This document shows positions 33,224-43,627 of a stretch of 64,000 bases of DNA, in pieces. The notes below the pieces were generated by a model that had not been told where the DNA came from, made no database searches, and saw only the letters and a program-made list of their open reading frames with translations. This DNA is from Ixodes scapularis (taxonomy: Eukaryota > Arthropoda > Arachnida > Ixodida > Ixodidae). The translations under genes were made by a program, and so were the position numbers. The stretch is from NCBI RefSeq assembly GCF_016920785.2, contig NW_024609836.1, positions 6,070,406 through 6,134,405 of the forward strand, in the 5' to 3' direction. Positions within the stretch are counted from its first letter, which is position 1, and every line of letters starts with the position of its first letter.

Positions 33224-34381
33224 TTTTTGGAACGCGTTCCCGTTACAAGTTACATCTGTGAAAAAGGAACTCGTTCCCGTTACAGCTTAAAAATGGAACA
33301 TATCGTTACATATACGTTATATTTTTATTTTGCTAATTAATATATTTAGTTCAATCAAACAGAGTTTTTGTTTTCTTTGTTTTATCTATTCCAATATTAG
33401 TCAACATACGTGTTTGTATGTCGTTATGGAAGTGCAACAGGAGAAGAAAACAAGCGGAAGCAGGGTTTCATCTGTTGATATACTCAAGCTCAAAATCTCA
33501 GCTTTTAACCAGATTCATGTTTGTAGTGGACGATTCAGACCAGCCGAATGTACTCTTCAGAACATTGTATGAGTGTTTTACAGCAACCTCACTCGTTTCA
33601 ATTGAGCAAAGTTCCTTGTTCGAACAACTTAACAACAGTTGCTTCTCGATGTTGCCGTCCGCAAGATGAACAAGTCCAGGAGAGGGTAAGGCTTTTGGAA
33701 GGTCAGTCTTAAAAACTACGAATACTTCTTTGTAAGGTTGGCTTTGTTGTTTATTTCGAAGGGGGGGAGGAAGAGAAGAAATAATTTTTTTTTGTATCTT
33801 TTAAGTGGCTAATGTTCGGGATACGAGGGTGCGTTTGATGTCTGGCAGCCTGTGATCTTGTTGTAACTGTAGGTCCCGTTATGGAAGTTCACAAGTGGCT
33901 GTAGTCGGCCTTAGGTTTTTGGGTGTATGAGGATTCGTGGAACCAAAGAAAGTAGCTGAGCTTCAAACAACCCTCTTTCTTTGTCTTTTCCTACGACTAA
34001 AAGCCTCGCTTTTTGTACCGCGTTTTCGGGCACTCAAGAAAGAATCAATGTCCACCAGCTCTCCTGCTCCTGAAACTGTTAGCAAGCGAGGACCACACAA
34101 AATAATCCACAAGGTTAGTAGCCAAAAAGGTAACGAGATCCTGCACTTCGTAAAGATATTGTTTTTGTACTTTCAAAATTTCCCTGTTCGAAACAAAATA
34201 AAAATTACCCCACTGGACGAAAAAAAGGAACGCCGGTACTCTTTCCGTTCCAGTAACAATGTAACGCGTGCCCGTTCCAGTTCCAGCGATGCAAAATGGA
34301 ACGGCGGCGTTCCTTCGTTCCTCCTAAAAGAAACGCATTCCAGGAACGCCGTTCCTTGGAACGCCGTTTCGTACAACACTG
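33173..34381. mobile_element. hAT-type non-autonomous element with GGAACG/CGTTCC words, 1209 bp
   Basis: The termini CAGTGTTGTAC...GTACAACACTG are perfect inverted repeats. A perfect 8-bp target duplication, ATTCCAAC, flanks it (33165-33172 and 34382-34389). Subterminal regions are crowded with GTTCC and GGAAC words (for example GGAACGCGTTCCCGTTAC; CCAGGAACGCCGTTCCTTGG). The 8-bp duplication and the CAGTG start fit the hAT superfamily. No transposase inside. Confidence 0.85.
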
Positions 34382-35081
34382 ATTCCAACTCGTCCAGCGA
34401 GAAATAGCTGCGTAACTGCGGTCGCACGTTTAGCGTCACAAGATCGTCGATCTACGCCCACGTCAGCTTGGAGGCAACTTGGGGGTTTGACAAGATACTT
34501 CTTGGAGGCATTGCAATAAATCACCGTACAACAGAACGAAGGAACCGGCTAAGCCTACGGCTTGGCTTGGCTACTTTCGGTCAATACTTGAAAGATTGAA
34601 AAAACAGTTCTTTCCTCTAGCGCTGGATGGCGCTAAAATACACTATAAAGCATCTGCGGGTCTGTTTTATATATCCAGTTGGAAGAACGCTAACGCACGT
34701 CAAACGCGTCGAACTAAAAGTGTCGTGGACGCGCCACTTGCTGCATACGCAACGCACCGAAGGTTGCTTACGCAAGCTTCCTGCGTACGCCCAACTAAAA
34801 GTGTCTACTATCTCAAAGATTCGGCGGGGAAGGTTCCAGCGTAGCGCGCTCGAAGCGAGAATGAACAAGCACTTTCTAGAACAACAAAAGCAGGGATAAA
34901 CGATAGAAATTATGTCCGCAGCAGGAATAAACAAGAACCTTCTGCTAGTTCGTGGCCCCTGCGCGCGGCATTATTCCCCCCTTAAAAAGCGCATCGTCCC
35001 AACGCAGCCCAAACCGAAAACAAAGCAAACAGAAATAACGGTAAACTAAAGAGTCATTTGGAACATATAAGGTCCACAGTC

Positions 35082-36600
35082 CTATCGAGCGTAGTACAAC
35101 TTCATGCGCACGACGTGGACGACTCTGGTCGTGGAGGGCGGCGTGATGAAGTCCGTGTTCCATCGGGCAGCACCTCGTAGTTCAGATCCCCGAGTCGACA
35201 AAGCACTTTGTAGTTTTTTTTTAAAGTGGCGCTTCACTAGTTTCTCGCTGAGACCACGGCCGCGGATCGGTGTCCACACCCACACCCGGTCTCCGAGTTA
35301 AAATTGGACGGCCCGGCGACGAAGGTTACACCGGCGTGCGTGGACTCGCTGTTGCTCTTGAATCTTGATTCTTGCCAGTTGACGAGCTTTTTCCGCACGT
35401 TGAGAGATCAGTTGAGCGTCGAAGTTGCCATCATCGGTTGGCACGTGAGGCAGCATGGCGTACAGCATCGTGGTAACCGTCCGGCCGTGTACCAGTTGGA
35501 ACGGCGTCATTCCTGTGGTTTTTTGTACCGCTGTGTTGTAGGCAAATCTAACGTACGGCAACAACCTCGTCCCACGTCTATTTTTTTATGTGTGTGTGTG
35601 TGTTAACGAAGGGGGGATGGGGGCTTACGCTTTCCAGTGTGTTTGGCGGTCGGGTAGAGAGGGGTCAAAGATAAGAGAGGTGCATGACGCAGAATCCGTT
35701 GTCCTTGTATTTAGTCAAAGGTTACATTAGTGGAAAGTGGCATCTTTGGGGTTCTCACCTTCTCCCCTTTTTTGTCTTTTGTATCGAAGTGCCTATATAA
35801 CCAGATTTCGGAAGATAAAAATTTCAGCTGTGTTAGAGACGTTTTAGTGTTGTGTCGTTTTACCCGCAGTCTCGGTTTTTTTTTCAACCATGAACCTTGT
35901 GCTCCACATCGACGTACGTGGAGATCATGTCGGCGATGGTCTCGTTCAGCCGCTCTGTTAGCCCGTTGGTCTGCGGGGGATAAGCGGTGGTTCGTCAATG
36001 GCTGGTGTGACTGAGCCCAAGTACCTCTTGAGTCAGCTGTGCCAGGAACAACCTCGATCTGTGATCAGCACTTCAGGTGCGCCGTGTCGAATAAGAATGG
36101 ACTCGACGAAAAACCTAGCGACTTCCACCGCTGTTTCCGATGGGAAAGCATTCGTCTCGGCGTATCGTGTAGGATAATCGGTCGCGACAATAATCCACCG
36201 GTTTCCTTGCGTCGATGTTGGGAACGGCCCAAGCAAATTCATTCCGACCTACTGGAAGGGCGTAGACGGGGCAGATGCCGGATACAGGAGTCCTGCTGGC
36301 TTTGTCGGAGGCTTCTTTTCGTTGTTGGCACTCATGGCACAACCGTGTGTAAGGATGGACGGTTTTCAGGAGTCTCGACCAGTAGTACTTGTCACGAATC
36401 CGGGCGGGTGTCCTGCTGTAGCCAAGGTGTCCAGCCGTTGGGTCGTCGTGGCATACTTAAAGATTTCTTCCCACAGACTGGCAGGCACAACCAGCAGCCA
36501 GGCAGGGTTGCTGGCTCCGAAGCACTTCTTGAAAAGCACGCCTCGCCGCAAAACGAAGCTTGACAAGTCTCGGGCCAAGACTCGCGGAACGGAACTTCCT
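35082..36600 (-). pseudogene. Gypsy A minus copy: integrase region, broken
   Basis: Minus-strand pieces in order: CHECQQRKEASDKAS (zinc-finger end), LLGPFPTSTQGNRWIIVATDY (core, first catalytic region), RHGAPEVLITDRG (second Asp), then FAYNTAVQKTTGMTPFQLVH and a C-terminal VHVVRMKLYYAR ending at 35082. A ~317-bp insertion (35580-35896) lies within the sequence corresponding to KTWDEV of the plus copy. Frameshifts separate the pieces. Confidence 0.8.
35580..35896 (-). mobile_element. ~317-bp insertion in the integrase, CA-rich tail
   Basis: Compared with the plus-strand Gypsy copy (43000-43060), the minus copy is interrupted after CCCACGTCT and resumes at TTGTGCTCC. On the minus strand the insert ends in (CA)n then TAAAAAAATA, like the 3' tail of a retroposed sequence. 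No clear target duplication. Family unknown. Confidence 0.5.
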
Positions 36601-36679
36601 TGACCTTTGAGGTGGTCGATCACGTGCGAAGTTCCGGATCGTCTCGTTGAAGAGCTAATATGTCTGTATCCGTAACTGC

Positions 36680-37290
36680 TCAACGGAAACGATCGTCATC
36701 GTCGTCGTCGGTGCTGTCGGGAGGAGATTCGACTGGGGCCCTTGACAAGCAGTCGGCGTCATTATGCTTGCGGCCAGACTTGTGCGCAATGGTTACGTCG
36801 AATTCTTGCTGTCGAAGACTCCAGCGAGCGAGGCGTCCTGACGGGTCCTTGAGGATTGCCAGCCAACAAAGGCCGCGGTGGTCCGTCACAACGCGCAACG
36901 GGAGCCCGTACAGGTACGGTCGGAACTTTGTTAACGCCCAGATGACAGCGAGACATTCCTTGTCGGTCGTTGAGTAATTTTTCTCTGCCTTGGACAGTGC
37001 CTGGCTTGCGTAAGCGATCACCCTCTCCGCTTCCTCTTGGCTTTGGACGAGTACCACGCCGAGACCGGCGTTGTTGGCGTCCGTGTGAATTTCCGTTTCC
37101 GCTGATGAATCGAAGTGTCCGAGAATAGGGGGCGACTGGAGTCTTCCCTTCAGTTCTTTGAACGCTTGTTCTTGCTCCTCCCCCCCCCCCCCCCCCCCCC
37201 CCGGAAGTTCACGTCGTCCATCATCAGATGCGTGAGCGGTGCAGAAATCTCGGCGAAATCGCGAACGAAACGTCTGTAGTAAGCGCACAG
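36680..37290 (-). pseudogene. Gypsy A minus copy: RNase H
   Basis: Frame with EIHTDANNAGLGVVLVQ, VIAYASQALSKAEKNYSTTD, KECLAVIWALTKFRPYLYG, VVTDHRGLCWL and KSGRKHNDADCLSRAP, the standard Gypsy RNase H layout with its conserved Asp and Glu residues. Just upstream (37180-37202) a run of 23 C/G replaces a short C run and shifts the frame, cutting it off from RT. Confidence 0.85.
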
Positions 37291-37399
37291 TCCAAGAAAT
37301 CTTCTTCCGGCTTTCTTGTCTGATGGCTTGGGAAATTCGGCAACAGCGGATGGCTTTGCAGGATCAGTGCATACACCCTGAGCGCTCACCACATCGCCC

Positions 37400-38366
37400 A
37401 GGAATTAGAGCTCGCCGTAAGAGAACCGGCATTTTGACGGCTTTAGTGTCAGTCCGGCGTTCTGGATAGCCTGTAGCACGGCTAGCAAACGTCTTAGGTG
37501 CTCGTCGAAATCGCTTGCGAATACTACGACGTTGTTGAGATAAACGAATCAGCTCTGTCATTTCAAGCCGGAAAGAACAGTGTCCATTAGGCGCTGGAAC
37601 GTCACCGGTGCGGTGCAAAGTCCAAACGGCATCACCTTAAATTCGTCCAGTCCATCCGGCGTGACGAAGGCAGTCTTCTCACGATCCCTCTCGTCGACCT
37701 CGGTCTGCCAGTACCCACTCTTCAGGTCCATGGACGAAACGTACCGGGCATGGCGCAGCCGGTCCAGAGTGTTGTCGATGCGTGGCAGCTGGCAAACGTC
37801 CTTTTTTGTTACGGCGTTTAGTCGACAATAATCCACGCAGAACCGAAGAGTCCCGTCTTTCTTTTTCACCAGGACTATTGGTGAAGCCCACGGACTCTTT
37901 GAGGGCTGGAGGATGTCGTCGGCGAGCATTTCTTGGACCTGCTTCTGGATGACCTCTTTCTCCTTTAAAAGATACACGATACGGCAACCAATGAACAGGA
38001 ACCGCGTCGTCTTCGGTAACCATTCGGTGTTTCGCAACGGTCGTTTGGCGCACCTTTGACGACGTGGAGAAGAACTCACTGAACTCGGTTAGAAGGTCAT
38101 TGAATTGTCGTCGTTGTCGGGTAGGCAAGGTTGGGTCGATGTCGAACTGTGAAGGCGGCGTTAATTGTCTTCGGTGGCAATGAAGAGAGGTCTTCTAATA
38201 TTCCGGCGATTACGGCTGAGTCTTGGAGTTCTTCGGCGTGGCCCACGCCGCTGTCTTTCGTAAGGTGCTGAGCCTCTTGTCGAAAGTTTGTTACGAGTGC
38301 AACAGTGTGTCCATCTTGGAGCTCCGCGATGCCTCTTGCGACGTCGAAACCTCTTCCTAGAAGCAA
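37400..38366 (-). pseudogene. Gypsy A minus copy: reverse transcriptase with YLNN active site
   Basis: Contains VIQKQVQEMLADDILQPSKS, FCVDYCRLNAVTKKD, MDLKSGYWQTEVDERDREKT and FKVMPFGLCTAPVTFQRLMD. Two TGA codons follow, then YLNN in place of YxDD (complement of 37531-37542). The frame before the RT (38366 down) is the protease-RT linker. The catalytic Asp pair is lost, so this RT is inactive. The same positions in the plus copy read YIDD. Confidence 0.85.
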
Positions 38367-38405
38367 CTGGAGGCTTCCCTCGAGCAGAACATCGCCGCAA
38401 AAAGC

Positions 38406-38960
38406 CTAATTGATCCCGACGGGTACGAAAACACTCGACCGCGGCGGTAAATTCACGTGGTTTGCGCGGACTCGTACCGCGGATGACGTCGCTCTGGGTT
38501 CCTCCGGTAGTGGAGCAGGTTTTCGTAGCTTCAGCCGATTTGCTCCGACGTCGATGACGGTGCCATACTCGAAGAGAAAGTCTATTTCTAGGATAACGTC
38601 CCTCGCACAGTCTTGCAGAACGACGAACTTGACAGGGCACGTCTCACCGTGGATCCCGACGCGAGCAGTGCAGATCCCGACTGCTGTGACGAGATGTTTG
38701 CCGGCGGTTCGTATCTGCGGTCCGTCCCACGACGTCATAACTTTCCGAAGGCGACGAGAGAGTTTCCCACTCAAAACGGAGTAGTCTGCTCCGGTGTCGA
38801 CGAGCGCCGTCGCGTCGTGGCCATGGATTACAACGTTTAGGTTATTCGACACTGTTGCAGAAACGTCGTTTCGGGGCGTTGCAGCGTTAGAGTGGGAGAG
38901 CTCCGACGATTTTGGATGATCTTGGCATCGTTCGTCTTCGGCAACACCACCTCCCGGCAT
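38406..38960 (-). pseudogene. Gypsy A minus copy: aspartic protease
   Basis: Open frame of 184 codons with the retropepsin active-site signature ALVDTGADYSVLS (near residue 52) and a downstream RDVILEIDFLFEYG, the usual D-I-L-G-x-D-F region (G replaced by E). The protease domain itself has no stop, but it is out of frame or stop-separated from RT and gag. Confidence 0.85.
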
Positions 38961-39628
38961 TGTCGCGCCTAGTTTTCCCGACGGGAAGTGATGGGTGACA
39001 GGCTGTCTCGACGAGACCGGCGGAAGGGCACTGGCGAGCGGCGCGGAGACGGTGAACAGAATCCTCGGCGGGGAAACGACTCAGGAGATGACGAGCGCCG
39101 GAAGTAGTTCTCGATGTCCCGTGGTCGCTCTCCATGACGTGGTTGAGGGTCGTTGGGCGCAAACCCTTGTAGGCCCAGCTGGCTTTAGGGACATCGACGG
39201 TAGATGTGGTCCTCTTCACCGCAGTGGTAGCACAGCGGGCGTCGATCGGCCGTGCGCCACACATTCGTCTTTTTAGGCGTCAGTTGTTCAGTACGGACGT
39301 GCTGGGGCTGCCCTTTCCGACGTCGGAATGTCTGCGGCTCTGGCTCACGTCGCGGCGGCGTGGAATGCTTCCGGGCAGCTGGTGCCGTCTCCGAGCTACT
39401 GCCGCGTAGGTAAGGGAGGGCTCCTCGGGTGCTACTACACAGGTAAGAGCCTCCGGTTGAATTGCGCGCTGAACTTCTTCGCGTACCACTTCGGCTGTCG
39501 ACAGCGAAGCCGGCTGGTTAACAGCAGGCAGCAGCTTCCTGAGCTCTTCCCGGACGACGTCTCGCATTACCTTTCGAATGTCTCGGATACTGGAGCCGAG
39601 GTCGAAGCTAGACGGCGCGAAGGCAGCG
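38961..39628 (-). pseudogene. Gypsy A minus copy: gag nucleocapsid end
   Basis: Minus-strand frames include REELRKLLPAV and REEVQRAIQPE, PSLTYAAVARRR, and a zinc knuckle CYHCGEEDHIYRRC (C-x2-C-x4-H-x4-C; complement of about 39232-39190). The knuckle binds genomic RNA in Gypsy Gag. The N-terminal capsid half is missing because the copy stops at the junction near 39628. Confidence 0.8.
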
Positions 39629-39639
39629 AGGCTTTTCGT

Positions 39640-40920
39640 GGCGACGTTCTGCTCGAGGGAAGCCTCCAGTTGCTTCTAGCAAGAGCGATCGGCGTCGCAA
39701 GAGGCATCGCGGAGCTCCAAAACGGATACACTGTTGCACTTGTAACAAACTTCCGACAAGAAGCTCAGCAACTTACGAAAGGCACCGCCATGGGTCACGC
39801 CGAAGAACTCCCGGACTCAGGCGCAATCGCCGGAATATTTGAAGACCTCTCTTCGTTGCCACCCAAGACAACGCCGCCTTCACAGTTCGACATCGACCCA
39901 ACTCTGCTTGCCCGACAACGACGACAACTCAGTGACCTTCTAGCCGAGTTCAATGAGTGCTTCTCCACGTCGTCAAAGGTGCGCGAAACGACCGTTGCGA
40001 AACACCGAATTGCTATTGAAGACGACGCGCTTCCTGTTCATCGGTCGCCGTATCGTGTATCTGTAAAAGACAGAGAAGTTATCCAGAAGCAGGTCCAAGA
40101 AATGCTTGACGACGACATCGTCCAGCCCTCAAAGAGTCCGTTGGCTTCACCGGTAGTCCTGGGGAAAAAGAAAGACGGGACTCTTTGGTCCTGCGTGGAC
40201 TGTCGTCGACTAAACACTGTAACAAAGAAGGACGTCTGCCCGCTGCCACGAATCAACGACACTCTCGACCGGCTGCGCCATGCCTGAGACTCTTCGTCGA
40301 TGGACCTGAAGAGTGGGTATTAGCTGATTGAGGTCGACGAATGGGATCGTAAAAAGAAGACTGCCTTCGTCACGCCGGACGGATTGTACAAATTTAAAGT
40401 GATGCCGTTCGGACTTTGCACAGCACCGGTGACGTTCCGCCGCGTAATGGACACCGTTATTTCCGGCTTGAAATTGCAAAGCTGCCTCGTATATATCGAC
40501 GACATCGTAGTATTCGCAAGCGAATTCGACGAGCACCTCAGACGTTTGCGAGCCGTGCTACAGGCTATCCAGAATGCCGGACTGACACTAAAGCCGGTAA
40601 AATGCCGATTCGTTTACGGCGAGCTCAAATTCCTGGACCATGTCGTGAACGCTCAGGGTGTAAGCCCTGATCCTGCAAAGACAACCGCTGTTGCCGAATT
40701 TCCCAAGCCATCAGACAAGAAAGCCGTAAAACAATTTCTTGGACTGTGCGCTTACTACAGACGTTTCGTTCGCGATTTCGTCAAAATTGCTGCACCGTTC
40801 ACGAATCTGACGAAGGAGGACGTGAACTTCCAGTGGGGGGAGGAGCAAGAACAAGCGTTCAAAGAACTGAAGGAAAGACTCCAGTCGCCCCTGTTCTCGG
40901 ACACTTCGATCCAGCAGCGG
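39640..40920 (+). pseudogene. Gypsy A plus copy: reverse transcriptase
   Basis: Frame with VIQKQVQEMLDDDIVQPSKS and RRLNTVTKKDVCPLPRI, then a TGA (about 40285), MDLKSGY, a TAG (about 40321), FKVMPFGLCTAPVTFRRVMD, an intact YIDD (40492-40503), and the thumb/connector FLGLCAYYRRFVRDF. The catalytic pair is intact, but two stops and a later frameshift (near 40905) inactivate the gene. The long frame beginning at 39328 is chimeric across the junction; its first 100 residues are antisense to gag. Confidence 0.85.
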
Positions 40921-41253
40921 AAACGGAAGTTCACACGGACGCCAGCAACTCCGAATTCTGCGCGGTACTCGTCCAAAGACAAGACGGAGCAGAGATGGTG
41001 ATTGCTTACGCAAGTCGGGCACTGCCCAAAGCAGAGACAAATTACTCAACGACCGACAAGGAATGTTACGCTGTCATCTGGGCGTTAACAAAGTTCCGAC
41101 CGTACCTGTACGGGCTCCCGTTCCGCGTTGTGACGGACCACCACGCCCTCTGTTGGCTCGCAAACCTCAAGGACCCGTCAGGACGCCTCGCCTGGAGTCT
41201 TCGACTGCAAGAATTTGACGTAACCATTGTGCACAAGTCTGGCCGCAAGCATA
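40905..41253 (+). pseudogene. Gypsy A plus copy: RNase H, cut by a LINE
   Basis: Frame with GHFDPAAETEVHTDASNSEF, YASRALPKAETNYSTTDKEC, FRPYLYGLPFRVVTDHHALC and FDVTIVHKSGRKH, after which the LINE begins at 41254. The missing NDADCLSRAP resumes at 42203. Confidence 0.85.
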
Positions 41254-42200
41254 GATTTTTTTTGTGGTCGCGAATAAATGGCCTATATATTAATGATACA
41301 AAAACAAAGGCAATTTTATTTAAACCGTCCAATAAACAGGTAAATATAAATGAAACTCTCCATTTTCAATCCACGCCGATTGAATTAGTGAAAGAACATA
41401 AAACATTAGGTATTATATTTTCAGATAACTTACAGTGGGATAAACACATAAACCAGGTCGTCAGCAAATTATGCAAAATTGTAGGTGTGCTTGCACGTTG
41501 TCGAGCCATTCTCCCCGAAAAAATAAAACTACAAATATATCATGCATTATTTAAATCCCAAATATCCTATTGCCATCTCGTTTGGGGCACGACCACAAGG
41601 ACAAATCTGAACAGAATATTATTACTACAAAAAAAAGTTTTGCGCTTTGTTGGAAACGTTCATTTCTTAGCCCACACAGAGGCTCTATTTTCACAATACA
41701 AAATTATAAATATACATCGTTTTTATGAGTACCTTTTGACTCGATCATTTCTTTTTTCTTCCCCTGAATCTATTAATTTTCTGAAACAGACATCGGGATT
41801 AATCAAAAACATACCCACCATCTGCACCCGCTACTCCGAGGAATGGAAAGTGTTTCCGTTTCGCACGAACTACAGTTACCAGTCTTTAAAACATAATCTA
41901 CCCTCATTGCTAAACAAATATTGCGTAGATGACGTGGACATCTACAATATAAACCCTAAGTCATTGTACTTACTTTTTGTATAGAGCTGTTTTCGTTAAC
42001 CTGTGAAACCTAGGTCTCTTTTATATATGTATTTTACGTATTGCTGTAATCTCTGCAGTTATTTTTGTATCGCCATAGCTGTCTGCCAAGTGCACGGGGC
42101 CCGGACCCCGTCAAGTCAACATTTGTTGACTTTTTGTCCGTGGCTCCGGCGTCTGTAACCCATACGGATGCAAAAAAAAAAAAAAAAAATTATTATTATT
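41254..42200 (+). mobile_element. 5'-truncated non-LTR retrotransposon (LINE) in the Gypsy pol gene
   Basis: Inserted exactly between KSGRKH and NDADC of the Gypsy frame. The coding part (to a stop at 41984) carries TKAILFKPSN, KTLGIIFSDNLQWDKHINQV and LLLQKKVLRFVGN, the RT thumb and C-terminal region of Jockey/CR1-group LINEs. A 3' UTR of about 190 bp ends in an A-run then (ATT)n. The target duplication is only ATA (41251-41253 and 42201-42203). The upstream Gypsy frame happens to run straight into the LINE frame, giving a chimeric 412-codon ORF (40746-41984). Confidence 0.85.
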
Positions 42201-43518
42201 ATAATGACGCCGACTGCTTGTCTAGGGCCCCAGTCGAATCTCCTCCCGACAGCACCGACGACGACGATGATGCCCGTTTCCTCGGAGCAGTTACAGATAC
42301 CGACATGGGAGCACTTCAGGAAGTTCCCTTCAGCGAGTCTTGTCTCGAGACTGGTCAAGCTTCGCTCTGCGGCGAGGCGTGCTCTTAAAGAAGAACTTCA
42401 GAACCAGCAACCCTGCCTAGCTGCTAGTTGTGCCTGCCAGCCTGCAAGAAGAAATCTTTCAAGCACGCCACGACGACCCGACGGCTGGACACCTTGGCTA
42501 CAGCTTGACGCTCGCCCGGATTCTTGACAAGTACTACTGGCCGAGACTACCGAAAACCGTCCATCTTTACACACGGTCGTGCCATGAGTGCCAACGACGT
42601 AAGAAGCCTCCGACAAAGCCAGCAGGACTCCTGTATCCAATATCTGCCCCGACTACGCCCTCCCAGCAGGTCGGAATGGATTTGGTTGGGCCGTTCCCAA
42701 CATCGACGCAAGGAAACCGGTGGATTATCCTCGCGACCGATTATCTTACAGGATATGCCGAGACGAAAGTCCTTCCGTCGGGAACAGCGGTGGAAGTCGC
42801 CAAGTTTTTCGTCGAGTCCATTCTCCTTCGTCACGGCGCACCTGAAGTGCTGATCACAGATCTAGGGTCATCTTCCCTGGCACAGCTGACTCAAGAAGTA
42901 CTTCGGCTCTGTCAAACCAGCCATCAATGAACCACCGCTTATCACCCGCAGACCAACGGGCTAACAGAGCGGCTGAACAAGACCATCGCCGACGTGGTCT
43001 CCATGTACGTCGACGTAGAGCACAAGACGTGGGACGAGGTGTTGCCGTACATTACATTTGCGTACAACACAGCGATACGAAAAACCACAGGAATGACGCC
43101 GTTCCAACTGGTACACGGCCGGACGGTTACAACGATGCGGGACGCCATGCTGCCTCACGTGCCAACCGACGATGGCAACAATGACGCTCAACTGATATCT
43201 CAACGCGCGGAGGAAGCTCGTCAACTGGCAAGGATCAAGATTCAAGAGCAACAGCCAGTGGATGCACGCCGTTATAACCTTCGTTGCAGAGACGTCCAGT
43301 TCCAACCCGGAGACCGAGTATGGGTATGGACACCGATACGGCGCCGCGGTCTCAGCGAGAAGCTTCTCAAACGCTATTTCGGGCCCTACAAAATCATCCG
43401 ACGCCTCGGCGATCTTAAGCACGAAATTCTACCCGACGGAACGCGCCCATCTGCAAGACGCCAGCGACGACCCGAGGTGGTGCACGTCGTCCGGCTCAAG
43501 CCATATTACGAGCGATAG
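42201..43518 (+). pseudogene. Gypsy A plus copy: integrase
   Basis: After the LINE the frame gives DADCLSRAPVESPPDSTDDD. From 42430 the integrase is in one frame. The zinc finger is H...H..CHECQRRK, the core has GMDLVGPFPTSTQGNRWIIL (first Asp), PEVLITDLGSSS (second Asp) and TNGLTERLNKT (Glu). A single TGA at 42928-42930 stands where the family has a codon between HQ and TTAYHP, consistent with CGA-to-TGA decay. The C-terminal domain ends VVHVVRLKPYYER at 43518. Apart from that stop this integrase is well preserved. A frameshift between 42390 and 42430 separates it from RNase H. Confidence 0.85.
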
Positions 43519-43627
43519 AACTTTGGACTCTCTTTGGACTCTCGTCAAAGAGTGCACTGTGTGCTGTGAACCGTGGTTTTCGCTTTGTGCTGCATCTGGA
43601 CGACGCACTTTTTTAAAGGGGGGATAA

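Larger units (their letters stand above)
32719..34805. mobile_element. TIR element (TA or CTA target) inside the Gypsy LTR, 2087 bp
   Basis: The ends are GACACTTTTAGTTGGGCGTAC at the left (followed by GCA) and its inverse TGCGTACGCCCAACTAAAAG then TGTC at the right. TA flanks both (32717-32718 and 34806-34807); CTA also fits if the left G is outside. Palindromic TTGCGTACGC/GCGTACGCAA words are repeated near both ends. It carries a short Myb/SANT-like frame and is itself split by a hAT-type element. Confidence 0.8.
32513..34970 (-). repeat. 3' LTR of Gypsy A minus copy, split by nested insertions
   Basis: Begins TGCCGCGCGCAGG (complement of 34970) right after the polypurine tract and ends CATCCGTTACA (complement of 32513). 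Without the 2.09-kb insert at 32719-34805 it is about 370 bp. Its last 200 bp match the LTRs at 43628-44050 and about 61670-61794 (shared GACGCTCTG.TGT.ATC, GGGCACAAGTTCGCCCC, TCATTCGCCGCC). Confidence 0.8.
32513..39628 (-). mobile_element. Gypsy-type LTR retrotransposon, minus-strand copy (family A)
   Basis: Read on the minus strand: partial gag with a CCHC knuckle, protease, RT, RNase H, integrase, a polypurine tract (AAGGGGGGAATAA at 34971-34983, complement) and the 3' LTR. The 5' LTR and the start of gag are missing because the copy ends at the head-to-head junction near 39628. The reading frame is broken repeatedly. The order PR-RT-RH-IN is diagnostic for Ty3/Gypsy. Confidence 0.9.

Noticed and set aside
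38161..38640. 159-codon minus-strand frame rich in Arg
   Set aside because: Overlaps protease and RT linker sequence in a different frame; a shadow of Gypsy pol.
39328..40287. 319-codon open frame as a single gene
   Set aside because: Its first ~100 codons are antisense to gag of the minus Gypsy copy; only the part after the junction is pol.
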